DNA of 64,000 nt from Chloroflexota bacterium (GCA_026004015.1 BPIH01000003.1:62001-126000), one strand, 5' to 3'. Positions 11,761 to 24,291 are shown, counted from the first letter of the stretch. Notes: generated by a model from the sequence alone, not told the origin. Numbers and translations: made by a program.

Positions 11761-12185
11761 CTCGCTCCGGCGGTGGGGATGGACGTGGTCGCTGGGGTGG
11801 ACGACGTCGCCGTGGCGGTGGAAGCCGGCGGGCGCGTCCGCCTCGTCGGCCCCGGCGGTTCGCCGGGCGGCTCGCTCGGCGGGCGGCAACGGGTCGAGGT
11901 CGACGCCGGCCGCCTCGAGCTCGGCGAGGGCCTCGTCGGTCGGCTCCGGCGGCTCGGGTTCGAGGGCGTCCCAGATCCTCATCGAGCGCGTCGTCGGCGA
12001 GGGACGGTCAGCGGCGTCGTCGATGCGGCCCATCGGCACCACGCCGCCGGCGACTCCGACGGGACGCGGCCGCCGACGCGGCACCGGCCCACCGCCAGCC
12101 CGGCGATTCGGCCGGCCTCGGGCCGCCGGCAGGGTACTCTTGCACCCGACGAGTGTAGCGAGCGAGGCGTTCGCCGAACCCGGAC

Positions 12186-12213
12186 GGACGAACCCGACCG
12201 GACGAACCCGACC
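12186..12213. repeat. 14-bp tandem direct repeat (GGACGAACCCGACC x2 plus partial) upstream of acnA
   Basis: GGACGAACCCGACC at 12186-12199 and 12200-12213, followed by the partial unit GGACCGA. Confidence 0.9.
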
Positions 12214-12287
12214 GGACCGACGCGAGACGCCCCAGCCGAGCAACGCAGCCCGACGCGAGCCACCAGCCCGACGAGGACGGAGACACC

Positions 12288-15127
<2,840 letters not shown>

Positions 15128-15187
15128 CGGGGGCGCCGGACCCGACACCCGTGCCGGCTCCGGGCGACGCCCGTGGGGCGGCCGCCG

Positions 15188-16327
15188 TCAGATCGTCCGC
15201 AGGACCTCGACGGGGTCCCGCCAGGCCGCGGCGACGGCGGCGGGGACCGAACCGGCGACGGCCGCCAGGGCGAGGAGCCAGCCGACGGCCGCCAAGAGGA
15301 CCGGATCGGGGGCGAGCCCGGTCTGAACGACGACGAGGGCCGCGCCGACCGCCGCCCCGAGGACGACCCCGATCCCGCCGAGGATCGCCGACTCGAGGAC
15401 GACGATGGCGCCGATCGTCGACCGGGTCGCCCCCTGCGACCGCCGGAGGCCGAACTCACGGCGTCGCTCGTCGACGGCCCCGAAGCGGAGCGCCGCGACG
15501 AGCGCCGCGGTCGTGGCAAGCGCCCCCCAGAGGACCGCCGCATCGAGCGCCCCCGCGTCGGCTGCGAGCGCCTCGGTGAGTGCGGCGAGCTCGGCGGCTC
15601 GCTCGATGCCGAGCGGCCCCTCGCGGCTCGGCACGAAGTCGCCGAGCCTGGCCACGAAGGGCTCGACGTCGCGGCTCGTTCGCAGGAGGACGAGGAGCTC
15701 GGTCACCGCCGTCCCCGGACCGCCCCGGACGAGGGCGTACGCGTCGAGCCCCTCGACGCCGCGGTCCGCCTCGACCACGCCGACCACCGCGACCTGCGCC
15801 TGACGATCGTCCTCGACCGTGCCGAAGCCGTCGGCGAGGCCGAGGGCCCGGGCCGCCGCGGCGCCGACGACCGCCTCGCCGATCTCCGGTCGTCGGCCGG
15901 ATGCGAGACGGAGGAGCGGTCCGCCGAAGAGGTCGCCAACGTAGGCGCGCACGCCGACGGCGTCGGCTCCGAATCCGCCCCGCGACGCCGCGAGGGTGGC
16001 GTTCCGTCCGATCGGTCCGACCTGGCCCAGGCCGATCGCCCACTCGACGGACCCGAGGGCCCGGAGTTGCTCGACCGTCGCCGCGGAGAGGCCCGCCGAT
16101 CCTGCCCGATCCACGATCCGAACGACGCGGAGCGCCGGCGCCTCCAGAGCCGCCAGGAGGGTGCGACGCGTCGCGTCCGTGCGGCCGCTCGTGTCGACGA
16201 CGACGAGGCAGGCGAGGCTCATGACAAACATCGTGACGAGGGACCGCCGCCGATGCCCGCGAAGGCCGGCAGCGACGATGTGGAGGAGGACCCTCGGCCG
16301 GATCCCGGGCAAGGCTGCCGCACTCAT
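15188..16327 (-). CDS. ABC transporter permease (FtsX/MacB-like)
   Basis: MSAAALPGIRPRVLLHIVAAGLRGHRRRSLVTMFVMSLACLVVVDTSG ... C-terminal TM block AIVVLESAILGGIGVVLGAAVGAALVVV...AAAWRDPVEVLRTI. Confidence 0.75.
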   Translation of the reverse strand: MSAAALPGIRPRVLLHIVAAGLRGHRRRSLVTMFVMSLACLVVVDTSGRTDATRRTLLAALEAPALRVVRIVDRAGSAGLSAATVEQLRALGSVEWAIGLGQVGPIGRNATLAASRGGFGADAVGVRAYVGDLFGGPLLRLASGRRPEIGEAVVGAAAARALGLADGFGTVEDDRQAQVAVVGVVEADRGVEGLDAYALVRGGPGTAVTELLVLLRTSRDVEPFVARLGDFVPSREGPLGIERAAELAALTEALAADAGALDAAVLWGALATTAALVAALRFGAVDERRREFGLRRSQGATRSTIGAIVVLESAILGGIGVVLGAAVGAALVVVQTGLAPDPVLLAAVGWLLALAAVAGSVPAAVAAAWRDPVEVLRTI

Positions 16328-16971
16328 GCCAGCAGGACGGTTCGATCGCAGGCCTCGGCGACCGCCGGGCTGTGGGTCGCGACGACGACGCCTGCCCCGT
16401 CGTCGGCGGCCGCCCGGAGCCCCTCGATGACGGCCGCCGCGTTCTCCGGATCCAGGTTCCCGGTCGGCTCGTCGGCGAGGACGAGGCTCGGATCGCGGAC
16501 GAGGGCACGGCAGAGGGCCGCCCGCTGGGCTTCGCCCCCCGAGACCTGGACGGCCCGCCGTTCGGCGAGACCGGCGATCCCGTACCGTGTCATGAGGGCG
16601 AGGGCTCGGGCCCGAGCGGCCCCGTACGAGGCGCCACCGTAGAAGGCACCCTCGGCGACGTTGTCGACGAGGGAGGCGTCGGGATGAAGACCCGCGTCCT
16701 GGAAGACGAACCCGATCCGGTGGGCCCGGAGGCGGCTCCGCTCCCGGTCGCCGAGGCTCGTCGTCTCCTGCCCGTCGAGGCGGATCGAGCCGCCGTCCGG
16801 TCGAAGGTAGAGGCCCAACAGGTAGAGGAGCGTCGACTTCCCAGACCCCGACGGGCCCCTGACGGCGACCATCTCGCCGGCGGCGACCGACAGGTCGAGG
16901 TCGACGATGAGGCCCGGGACGTCGCGGTACCCGAAGCGAAGCGAACGGACGAGGAGGCGAGGGCCGATCAC
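16324..16971 (-). CDS. ABC transporter ATP-binding protein (LolD/MacB-like)
   Basis: Walker A GPSGSGKST, signature VSGGEAQRAALCRALVRDP, Walker B LVLADEPTGNLD. Confidence 0.9.
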   Translation of the reverse strand: MIGPRLLVRSLRFGYRDVPGLIVDLDLSVAAGEMVAVRGPSGSGKSTLLYLLGLYLRPDGGSIRLDGQETTSLGDRERSRLRAHRIGFVFQDAGLHPDASLVDNVAEGAFYGGASYGAARARALALMTRYGIAGLAERRAVQVSGGEAQRAALCRALVRDPSLVLADEPTGNLDPENAAAVIEGLRAAADDGAGVVVATHSPAVAEACDRTVLLA

Positions 16972-18158
16972 GGCAGGAGGATGGTCTCGCCCGCCTCGAC
17001 GCCGTCGACGACCGCCTGGCCCCCCGACACGACCCGAACGGTAACCGGGCGCCGCGATCCGTCCGGGAGGAGAACGAAGGCGCCGCCCCCGGCGTCGCTC
17101 TGGAGTGCCGCGACCGGCACGACGGGCCCCGAGGTCGGCGGAACGATGATCCAGTCGACGGGGACACCGGTGGCCCCCTCGACCGGCACGAGGTCGAGGC
17201 AGTCGTCCACTCGGCACAGCAGCCCGTCGGCGGGCCCGACCCGACCGGTCACCCGCCCCCCGGTCGTCTCGATCGCCGCAAGAACGACGCCCCGCCGACC
17301 GCCGTTCGCGAAGGCGGCCTCGCCCCGGAGGCCCGGGACGAACTCCGCGGGAGCCGTCGAGCCGAAGTCGATGGTCAGGACCGGCTGATCGGCCAGGACT
17401 TCGACGATCGGTGCGCCGGCGGCGACCGGGGCCCCGAGTGCCACCTCGCCCACCCAGCGGGTCGGTGCCCCGAGGACGGGAGGGGGTACGAAGAGGACGT
17501 CGCCGAGCGCCACGCTGCCCGTCGGCGGGAGTCCCAGCGACCGCTGCCACTCGCGGACCGCCGCCGCAGTGACGCTCGTGAACCGCTCGAGGTCGTCGTC
17601 GACGACGAAGCCGGCCCCGCGAAGGTACCGCTGGAGCGACGCCACGTCCCGGCCCCGGGCGCCCAGCTCGAGGGGCCGGTAGGCGGCGATCTCGCCGGGG
17701 ACCACGACGATCGGGCGCTCGTCGACGCGGATGAGGACATCGCCGGCGTGGAGGACGCCCGGCGAGGCGGCGGCCTCGGTGATGATCCCGCTCGTCGGCG
17801 CGTAGAGCCGGCGGACCGTCGGCCACTCGGCCGTTGCCAGCGAGCGAAGGGTGCGGCTGAGTGTCGCCGTTCGCACGACGACGGTCTGCGGGGTTGGGGA
17901 GGGAGCCGTGGCCGTCGGCCGGTCGGCGACGTACGAACCCGAGGCGGCGCCCAAGGCGAAGGCGACGAGGAGGGCGATGAGCCAGGCCAGCGACCCCGCG
18001 TCGCCGCGCACCTTCGGGGCAAGGGCGGCCAGACGACGCCGGCGGCTCGAGCCCGGAGGGCTGCTACTCGTCAAGGAACGTCGGGCGCTCGGGGACGGCC
18101 TGGCATCGGACGAGGTCGGCGTGGTCGAAGTCGATGCCCCGAGTTCGGAGATCGGCAA
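16968..18158 (-). CDS. Membrane-anchored efflux adaptor with peptidoglycan-binding domain
   Basis: N-terminal TM (AWLIALLVAFALGAASG), adaptor-like region, and PG_binding_1-like LELGARGRDVASLQRYLRGAGFVVDDDLERFTSVTAAAVREWQRSLGL. Confidence 0.7.
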   Translation of the reverse strand: MPISELGASTSTTPTSSDARPSPSARRSLTSSSPPGSSRRRRLAALAPKVRGDAGSLAWLIALLVAFALGAASGSYVADRPTATAPSPTPQTVVVRTATLSRTLRSLATAEWPTVRRLYAPTSGIITEAAASPGVLHAGDVLIRVDERPIVVVPGEIAAYRPLELGARGRDVASLQRYLRGAGFVVDDDLERFTSVTAAAVREWQRSLGLPPTGSVALGDVLFVPPPVLGAPTRWVGEVALGAPVAAGAPIVEVLADQPVLTIDFGSTAPAEFVPGLRGEAAFANGGRRGVVLAAIETTGGRVTGRVGPADGLLCRVDDCLDLVPVEGATGVPVDWIIVPPTSGPVVPVAALQSDAGGGAFVLLPDGSRRPVTVRVVSGGQAVVDGVEAGETILLP

Positions 18159-18618
18159 AGGGGTCGAAGGCCCGATCGGAGTCGACCCAGACCTGGAACG
18201 GCGGCGGATCGGAGACCGGGTACCCGGCCTGCCGCATGCAGTCCGTTTCGGCGACGACGTACCGATAGAAGGCGAGGAGCTGCTCGCTCGTCAGGGGCGG
18301 GGGCGGCAGGAGCCGCGCCGGGTCGACGGCTTCGACGCAGGCCCGGCTCTCCGCCCGAAGCTTCGTCGGGTCGTCTGTCACGCCGTCGACCTGATGCACG
18401 CCGCATGCCTGGCCGTCGACCCGGGCCGGATAGCCCTTTTCCTGGAGGCACGATGCCCACGGCGAGGACGAACTCCCGACGCCGGACTGACGGTACGTGG
18501 GCCGGGGACTCCCGTCGGGCGACGAGCCCTCCGGTCCGCCAGCTCCACACGCGAGAACGGCGAACGACACGGCCGCCAGGGCGATCGCGCTCTTCCGGAT
18601 CAATCGACCGAAACCCAC
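18064..18618 (-). CDS. Small secreted lipoprotein, first gene of the adaptor/ATPase/permease operon
   Basis: Lipobox AVLACGAGG; conserved Cys (WASCLQEKGYPA...CVEAVDP...DCMRQAGYPVSDPP); overlaps the next gene. Confidence 0.65.
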   Translation of the reverse strand: MGFGRLIRKSAIALAAVSFAVLACGAGGPEGSSPDGSPRPTYRQSGVGSSSSPWASCLQEKGYPARVDGQACGVHQVDGVTDDPTKLRAESRACVEAVDPARLLPPPPLTSEQLLAFYRYVVAETDCMRQAGYPVSDPPPFQVWVDSDRAFDPFADLRTRGIDFDHADLVRCQAVPERPTFLDE

Positions 18619-18764
18619 GGGGGCAGCGGACTTAGCTGGAGGCGCAGTAGCCGACCCACCAGGACGGAGACGTCAACAGCGACGACGGCTCGCCCCAGGG
18701 GGTTCGTGATGCCCCACGCGAGCCCTCCTCTCGGCCACCAGAGATCAACGACATCCGCTGAGGG

Positions 18765-18792
18765 AACATACCACCGCCGTTGACGGTGTCAA
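18765..18792 (-). promoter_or_regulatory. Sigma70-like promoter for the lipoprotein/adaptor/ABC operon
   Basis: Minus strand TTGACA (18787-18792) - 16 nt - TATGTT (18765-18770), about 145 nt upstream of the lipoprotein start. Confidence 0.6.
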
Positions 18793-18983
18793 GCGCCAGG
18801 CGGCGTTCTTGACGCGCACATCCCCTCCGATGTGGAGAGCCCCGTCAGCTGCTCGGGCGTGTCGTCGGTGTTGCCGGTGCCGTCGACCGCAAGGAGCCGA
18901 GGCCGCAGCGGCGGGGCCGATGCCACCGGCCGCCCGTCACGGGGCTGCCGGGCTCGAGGCCCTCGCCCCGGTAACCGTCCGGT

Positions 18984-19845
18984 TCAGCTTCCGCGTCGGC
19001 CGTCGCGGCGGGCGTGGAGCCGGCCGTCCGCGGCCAGCTCGAGGGTGAGCGGGACGCCGAAGGCGGCCGAGAGCATCGCCCCGCTGAGCGTCGTCCCGAC
19101 CGGCCCGGCCCCCACGATCCGCCCCGCGCGGAGCAGGACGACCCGGTCGAAGGAGGGTGGGATCTCCTCGACGTGGTGGGTGACCAGGATGATCGCCGTC
19201 GGCGCGCCGTCGCTCGCCAGCCGGTCGAGGGCGGCGACGAGCTCCTCCCGGGCCCCGAGGTCGAGACCGGCGGCCGGCTCGTCGAGGAGGAGGAGTTCCG
19301 GTTCCGGCATGAGCGCCCGGGCGATGAGGACCCGCTGGCGCTCGCCGGTCGAGAGCGTCCCGAAGGGGCGCTCGGCGAGGTGGTCGACCCCGAGCCGCGC
19401 GAGGAGCGAACGCGCCCGGTCTCGATCGGCCTCGGTCCAGGCGTGCCACCACGGTCCGAAGGCCGCGGCCCGGGCGGTGACGACGAGCTCGAGGGGCGTC
19501 AGGCGGCCGTCGAGGAGCGGCTCCAGCGCGGGGCTGGCGTGGCCGATCCGGCGCCGGAGCTCGCGGACGTCGACCCGGCCGAGGCGCTCGCCGAGGATCT
19601 CGACGCTCCCGGCCGTCGGGGCGAGCCAGCCGCCGGCGACGGCGAGGAGGGTCGTCTTCCCCGAGCCGTTGGGACCCAGGACGACCCACCGCTCGCCGGC
19701 AAGGATGGTCCAGTCGAGGGGGCCGAGGATCTGCCGTCCCGAGCGGCGGACGGCGACACCCCGGAGCGCGACGACGGGCGCCGGCTCGGGTCGTGGCTCT
19801 GGTGTCGGGGGCTCGCGGTCGTGGGCAATCGGATCGGCCGACACG
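18984..19845 (-). CDS. ABC transporter ATP-binding protein
   Basis: Walker A GPNGSGKTT, LSTGERQRVLIARALMPEPELLLLDEPAAGLD, H-loop VTHHVEEI; probable GTG start near 19845. Confidence 0.85.
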
Positions 19846-19891
19846 GCGGCAATCGTACCGTTCGCCGGTTCGGGACCTGACAGAAAAGCGG

Positions 19892-19922
19892 CGACGCCCC
19901 CGGGAGGAGGGCGGGGGCGTCG
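19892..19922 (-). terminator. GC-rich hairpin followed by CCGCTTTT on the minus strand (terminator/attenuator-like)
   Basis: Perfect 11-bp stem CGACGCCCCCG/CGGGGGCGTCG with 9-nt loop, about 45 nt upstream of the ABC ATPase start. Confidence 0.4.
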
Positions 19923-20095
19923 TCCTGGTCGTGAGAGGAGGACCGTCAGTGCTGACGAACGAGACCAGCTGCGTGTGACGTGTCGGCCGCTGACGAAACA
20001 CAAACCCCGAGTTCGACGAAGGCGGTCGCGTCCGCCGGAGGTCGCCCTTGACAGGCTGGGGTAACATTGATGGGCACGGGGTAAACTCCGTGGCC

Positions 20096-20530
20096 ATGGA
20101 CGAGGGAGGAGGCAGTCATGACACACACACACACACACACCGACAGGGCTTCGTCGCTGACGCGATCGCCGCAGCGGCGTGGCTTGCTCTCGCCACGGGC
20201 ATCGTCGTCGTCGCCGCCCAGCCGACCCGCGCCCTGAGCGGCAACGAGCTTCTTCTCTTCCGTGACGCGGGCAACGGTGCCCTGTATACCTACTGCGACA
20301 GCTCCTCGTCGCCATACGGGCAGCCGGTCCTGTACCTGACCCAGGCAGTCAACTCGCTCGGTGCGTACGGTTGGAACGATGTCGCCTCCGCGTACAAACA
20401 ATCCGGCGGGTGGACGCTGTACGAGAACAACAACTACAGCGGAGCGGCGCTCCAGACCGTGTACACGGGCGACTGCAACCTTGGTTCGCCCGAGAACTGG
20501 AACGATCGCGTCTCCTCTGCCGCTCCGTGA
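20096..20530 (+). CDS. Small secreted beta/gamma-crystallin-like (peptidase inhibitor I36-like) protein; start codon ambiguous
   Basis: Hydrophobic leader VADAIAAAAWLALATGIVVVAAQPTRALS, then NELLLFRDAGNGALYTYCDSS...GWNDVASAY and GGWTLYENNNYSGAALQTVYTGDCNLGSPENWNDRVSS (Greek-key style). Mature frame fits an ATG at 20096; the strong-SD ATG at 20118 is out of frame. Confidence 0.65.
   Translation: MDEGGGSHDTHTHTHRQGFVADAIAAAAWLALATGIVVVAAQPTRALSGNELLLFRDAGNGALYTYCDSSSSPYGQPVLYLTQAVNSLGAYGWNDVASAYKQSGGWTLYENNNYSGAALQTVYTGDCNLGSPENWNDRVSSAAP
20121..20140. repeat. (AC)10 dinucleotide microsatellite
   Basis: acacacacacacacacacac directly after ATG 20118-20120. Confidence 0.98.
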
Positions 20531-20548
20531 GCCCCGACGAGTGAGGCA

Positions 20549-20869
20549 TTGGTCGTCTCCCTTCGTACTCTGCGTCGACCGATCGTGCCGATCGTCCTCC
20601 TCGCGGCTCTCGGTCTGTGGCTGGCGGCACGGTCGAACCTCGAAGCCCCGTACGTCTCTTACCGGGGCGAACGTCTACCGGCTACAGAGGCAGGACGGTA
20701 CGTCTGCCACGATCTCGCCCTGCCCGAGATCCGTTGCTTCGATTCGGTCGAAGAGCTCATTCGGGATCTGGATCTCCGCTTCCCCGGGCACGCCGACCGG
20801 TTTCGCCGCCTCTGGCTCGCGACATGGCCTCCCCAACTGATACCCGAACCGGCCAACCCCCGGCCCTAG
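20549..20869 (+). CDS. Small membrane-anchored protein of unknown function
   Basis: TTG start 19 nt after the previous stop; one N-terminal hydrophobic helix ([16 protein letters not shown]), then [38 protein letters not shown]; overlaps the next CDS start. Confidence 0.5.
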   Translation: MVVSLRTLRRPIVPIVLLAALGLWLAARSNLEAPYVSYRGERLPATEAGRYVCHDLALPEIRCFDSVEELIRDLDLRFPGHADRFRRLWLATWPPQLIPEPANPRP

Positions 20870-21756
20870 CCGCGACACAACTCACGAAGATCTTCAAGAC
20901 CCGCTCGCGGTCGGTGGTAGCCCTGGACGACGTCACCCTCGCTGTCCCTTCGGGCGCCATCACCGGTCTCGTCGGACCGAACGGGGCGGGCAAGACGACC
21001 CTCATCCGGTGCTGGGTCGGGTTTGAGCGGCCGACCTCCGGCATTGCCCTCGTCGACGGCCGACCGGCACCGGACGGCGCGACCGATTCGGGGTGGGTGG
21101 CGTATCTCCCACAGCAAACCCGGCTTGTACCGGACGCTGTCGGCCGACGACCACCTCGTCCTGGCCCGAGCCTTGCGGCCGGGCTTCGATGCCGCCGCGG
21201 CGGCTGACTTCCTGGCACGGCGGAGCATTGAGGGCCGCCGGCCCGTCGGTCAGCTCTCGGGCGGCCAGCAGGCCCAGGTCGCCATCGCCATCGCCCTTCA
21301 CGCCGGTGCCACGACGATCCTCCTCGACGAGCCCCTGGCCAGCCTCGACCCCCTTCAGCGCGCCTACCTCTCGCGGACATCAAGGCGACCGCTGCCCGTG
21401 GTGTGACGGTTCTCGTGTCCTCCCACATCGTCGGGGATCTGGAGGGCACCATCGATCGCATCATCGTGCTCCGGTCGGGCCGCGTGATCCTGTCCGACCG
21501 GGTCGGCGATCTCCTCGATGCGCACCGAGTGGCGCCCGGGGGCGTCGTCGCCGACGGCGCCCGTCCCATCGGACCGATCCCGGGCGACGCCGAGTCGGGT
21601 GACCTGCTCTGGGCCCTTGACGCGACGGTATCCGGTCCGACCGCGGACGCCTGGCGGAGACCGACCCTGAACGAGCTCATCCTCGCCTATCTGGCCGCCG
21701 ATCTGCCCGGCGGACGTGGCAACGTCGACGGGCCGCCGATGAGGACCGGACGATGA
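20824..21756 (+). CDS. ABC transporter ATP-binding protein (frameshifted twice)
   Basis: Walker [60 protein letters not shown]; frame changes near 21121 (extra C, aaaCccggc) and 21370. Confidence 0.85.
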
Positions 21757-22690
21757 TCGAGGCGGCGAAGATCTATGTCTTCCGAACGGCCCGCCTCGAG
21801 CTCCTGCTCGCTGTGGTCGCGGTCGGGGCACTCACCGCGGCACAAGCTTGGACGGCCCTCCAGGTGGTCGGCGTCGCGCTGGATCCGGGTGTCTCCTCCA
21901 GGTCACCCAAGCCTGCGACCCGAACCTCGTCGTCCAGTACAGCTCGGCCTTCGTGAACGGCCCCATCATCCAGGCGGCCGGGCTCGGCGTCGCCGTCGGC
22001 GTGGGAACCCTCCTCGGAACGATGGCCGTCGCGAGTGAGCTGGAGTCGGGCACCGTTCAGACGGCGTGGTGGCTCGACCCGAAACGGAGCCGCTGGCTCA
22101 GGTCGCGGTTGGTCGCCTTCGGCACCGCCACCCTCGTCCTCCTCCTGGTGCTCGCCGCTACCTCACACTGGTTCGAGGCGCTCCGGCGCCCGATGTTCGA
22201 CCCCGGCGCGAGCTTCCAGGCCTACCGCTTCCGAGGGCCGGCTCTCCTCGGCGCCGGGCTCGCCGCCTTCGCGGTCGGATCCTTCGTCGGCGCCGTCGTG
22301 GGACGGACGCTGCCGTCGATGGTCATCGCCGTCGTTGTAGCGCTCGGCCTCCTCGGAGTGAGTCATGCGGTCGTCTTTCCGAACCTGGCGGAGATCGTCC
22401 CCCTCCTCTCGAGCGCCGCCGACACCCCCGACGCGATCGTTGCGAGTCGCTATCTCGATGCGTCGGGTTCGGTTCTCACGCTCGACATGGTCAAGGCCCG
22501 CTCGCCCTTCGACACCTCGAAGCAAGACTTCTGGGACTGGGCCAGCACGACCTTCCGGGAGGTTGCCGCTGGGTACGAGGGGCGTTCCTATTGGACCGTG
22601 GCACTCCGCGAGTTCGCCCTCTGGCTCGCCACCGCCGCGGCTCTCATCGGGGCCACGTGGAGCGTGGTGAGGCGTCGGCGCCCGACGTAG
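21753..22690 (+). CDS. ABC-2-type transporter permease (one frameshift)
   Basis: ATGA overlap with the ATPase; [33 protein letters not shown] then ACDPNLVVQYSSAFVNGPIIQAAGLGVAVGVGTLLGTMAVASELESGTVQTAWWLDPKRSRWL...; frame change near 21895. Confidence 0.75.
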
Positions 22691-22804
22691 CGATCCTTCG
22701 CGACGCCACGAGCACGCCCGAGGCTCTGCTCACGTCCGGCGCGCTGCCCGCGGTGCCGTATCTCCTCAGGGGAGCCGCGGCGGGACGGACGCGGTACGAA
22801 GGAC

Positions 22805-22881
22805 TGGTGGGCGATACTGGACTCGAACCAGTGACCTCGCGGATGTGAACCGCGCGCTCTGACCAGCTGAGCTAATCGCCC
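22805..22881 (-). tRNA. tRNA-Val(CAC)
   Basis: Minus strand GGGCGATTAGCTCAGCTGGTCAGAGCGCGCGGTTCACATCCGCGAGGTCACTGGTTCGAGTCCAGTATCGCCCACCA; 7-bp acceptor stem, anticodon CAC, T-loop GGTTCGAGTCC, CCA encoded. Confidence 0.95.
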
Positions 22882-22952
22882 ACGCGGTCGGCCCCGGCGC
22901 TGCGGGGTCGGACGGCGACGATGATAGCGCCTCGGAGATCCCGACCCCGAGC

Positions 22953-23198
22953 TCAGAGGGCGAGGCCCGGAAAGCGCGCCGCCAGCTCCTCGGGCCGGAT
23001 CCCTTCGACGGCGACGAGCTTCCGTCGGCCCGTCGCTCCGGCGACGAGGCGGACGGCGCGGCGGGGCAGGCCGAGCTCGGCGGCGAGGAGCCGGAGGAGC
23101 GCCTCGTTCGCCGCCCCGCCGGTCGGGGCCGCCGTGACCCGGACCCGGAGGGCACCCTCGACCACCCCCTCGATCCCATCGACCGCCGAGCGCGGCAC
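22953..23198 (-). CDS. DUF167/YggU family protein
   Basis: 81 aa; LRVRVTAAPTGGAANEALLRLLAAELGLPRRAVRLVAGATGRRKLVAVEG. Confidence 0.85.
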   Translation of the reverse strand: MPRSAVDGIEGVVEGALRVRVTAAPTGGAANEALLRLLAAELGLPRRAVRLVAGATGRRKLVAVEGIRPEELAARFPGLAL

Positions 23199-23233
23199 GA
23201 CGCGGACCTCGAAGCGGACCCCCGTCGGCCGGC

Positions 23234-23482
23234 TCAGAAGCGCACCACCCGGAGGATGACGCCGAGGATGAGCATGAGGATGAGCGGCGAGAAATCGATC
23301 ATCCCCGTCGGCGGCAGCATCCGGCGGATCGGGGCGAGGAACGGTTCCGTCGTCTGGATGAGGAAGGCCGAGAGGGCGTTCCGACCGAGGGGATCGACCC
23401 AGGAGACGATGACCCGGCCGAGGACGAGGAGCCAGAGGACGAAGACGAGGAGCGAGACGAAGTTCGCGAGGAAGGCAGCCAC
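23234..23482 (-). CDS. YggT family membrane protein
   Basis: 82 aa; [50 protein letters not shown]. Confidence 0.9.
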   Translation of the reverse strand: MAAFLANFVSLLVFVLWLLVLGRVIVSWVDPLGRNALSAFLIQTTEPFLAPIRRMLPPTGMIDFSPLILMLILGVILRVVRF

Positions 23483-23528
23483 CCTTCGAGTCTAGCAGCG
23501 CCGCTCGGCGACGCGGCCGCCCGACCCG

Positions 23529-24291
23529 CTACCCCGCCGGCCGCTCGCCGAAGATCGCCCGCCCGATCCGGACGATGGTCGCCCCCTCCTCGACGGCGAC
23601 CTCGAAGTCGTCGGTCATCCCCATCGAGAGCTCCGGCCCCAGCGGCAGCCCGCTCCGACGGAGCCGCTCGCCGAGGCGCCGCAGGGCCCGGAAGGTCGGT
23701 CGGGCGGCCTCGGGCTCGGCGACGAGCCGACCGATCGTCATGAGGCCCCGGACCTCGAGGCGAGTCAGCTCGCCGATCCGCTCGAGGGCCCAGGCGACGG
23801 CCTCCGGATCGAGCCCCGCCTTCGCCGGGTCGCGGTCGACGTTGACCTGGAGGAGGACGGGGAAGCGGGTGCCCGGCCGCAGCTCGCCGACGATCCGGTC
23901 GAGCCGGACGGCGAGGTCGACCGAATCGACGGTCTCGATGGCGTCGAAGAGCTCGACGGCCCGGCGAGCCTTGTTCGACTGGAGGGGACCGACGAGGTGC
24001 CAGCGGGCGCCGGGGACCTCGGGGACCTTCGCCGCCGCCTCCTGGACCCGGTTCTCCCCGAGGAGGTCGAGCCCGGCGGCGACGGCCGCCCGGAGCCGCT
24101 CGGCCGGCACGGTCTTGCTCACCGCGACGAGGGCGACCTCGCCCGGATCCCGGCCGACCCGCCGGCAGGCGGCGGCGATCCGCTCGAGGACCCGCTCCGG
24201 GCCGCTCCGGAGCCGCTCGACCTCGGCGGGATCGAGGCCCGGGTCGAGGAGCGACCGAGGTCGGAGCGTCGGGCTCGAGTCGGGTCGCCAT
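23529..24291 (-). CDS. YggS family pyridoxal-phosphate-dependent protein (PLPBP)
   Basis: [40 protein letters not shown]...[27 protein letters not shown]...[29 protein letters not shown]. Confidence 0.92.

Noticed and set aside
20048-20053. TTGACA upstream of the crystallin-like gene as a -35 box
   Set aside because: No credible -10 at 16-18 nt spacing (TGGGCA); not called as a promoter.
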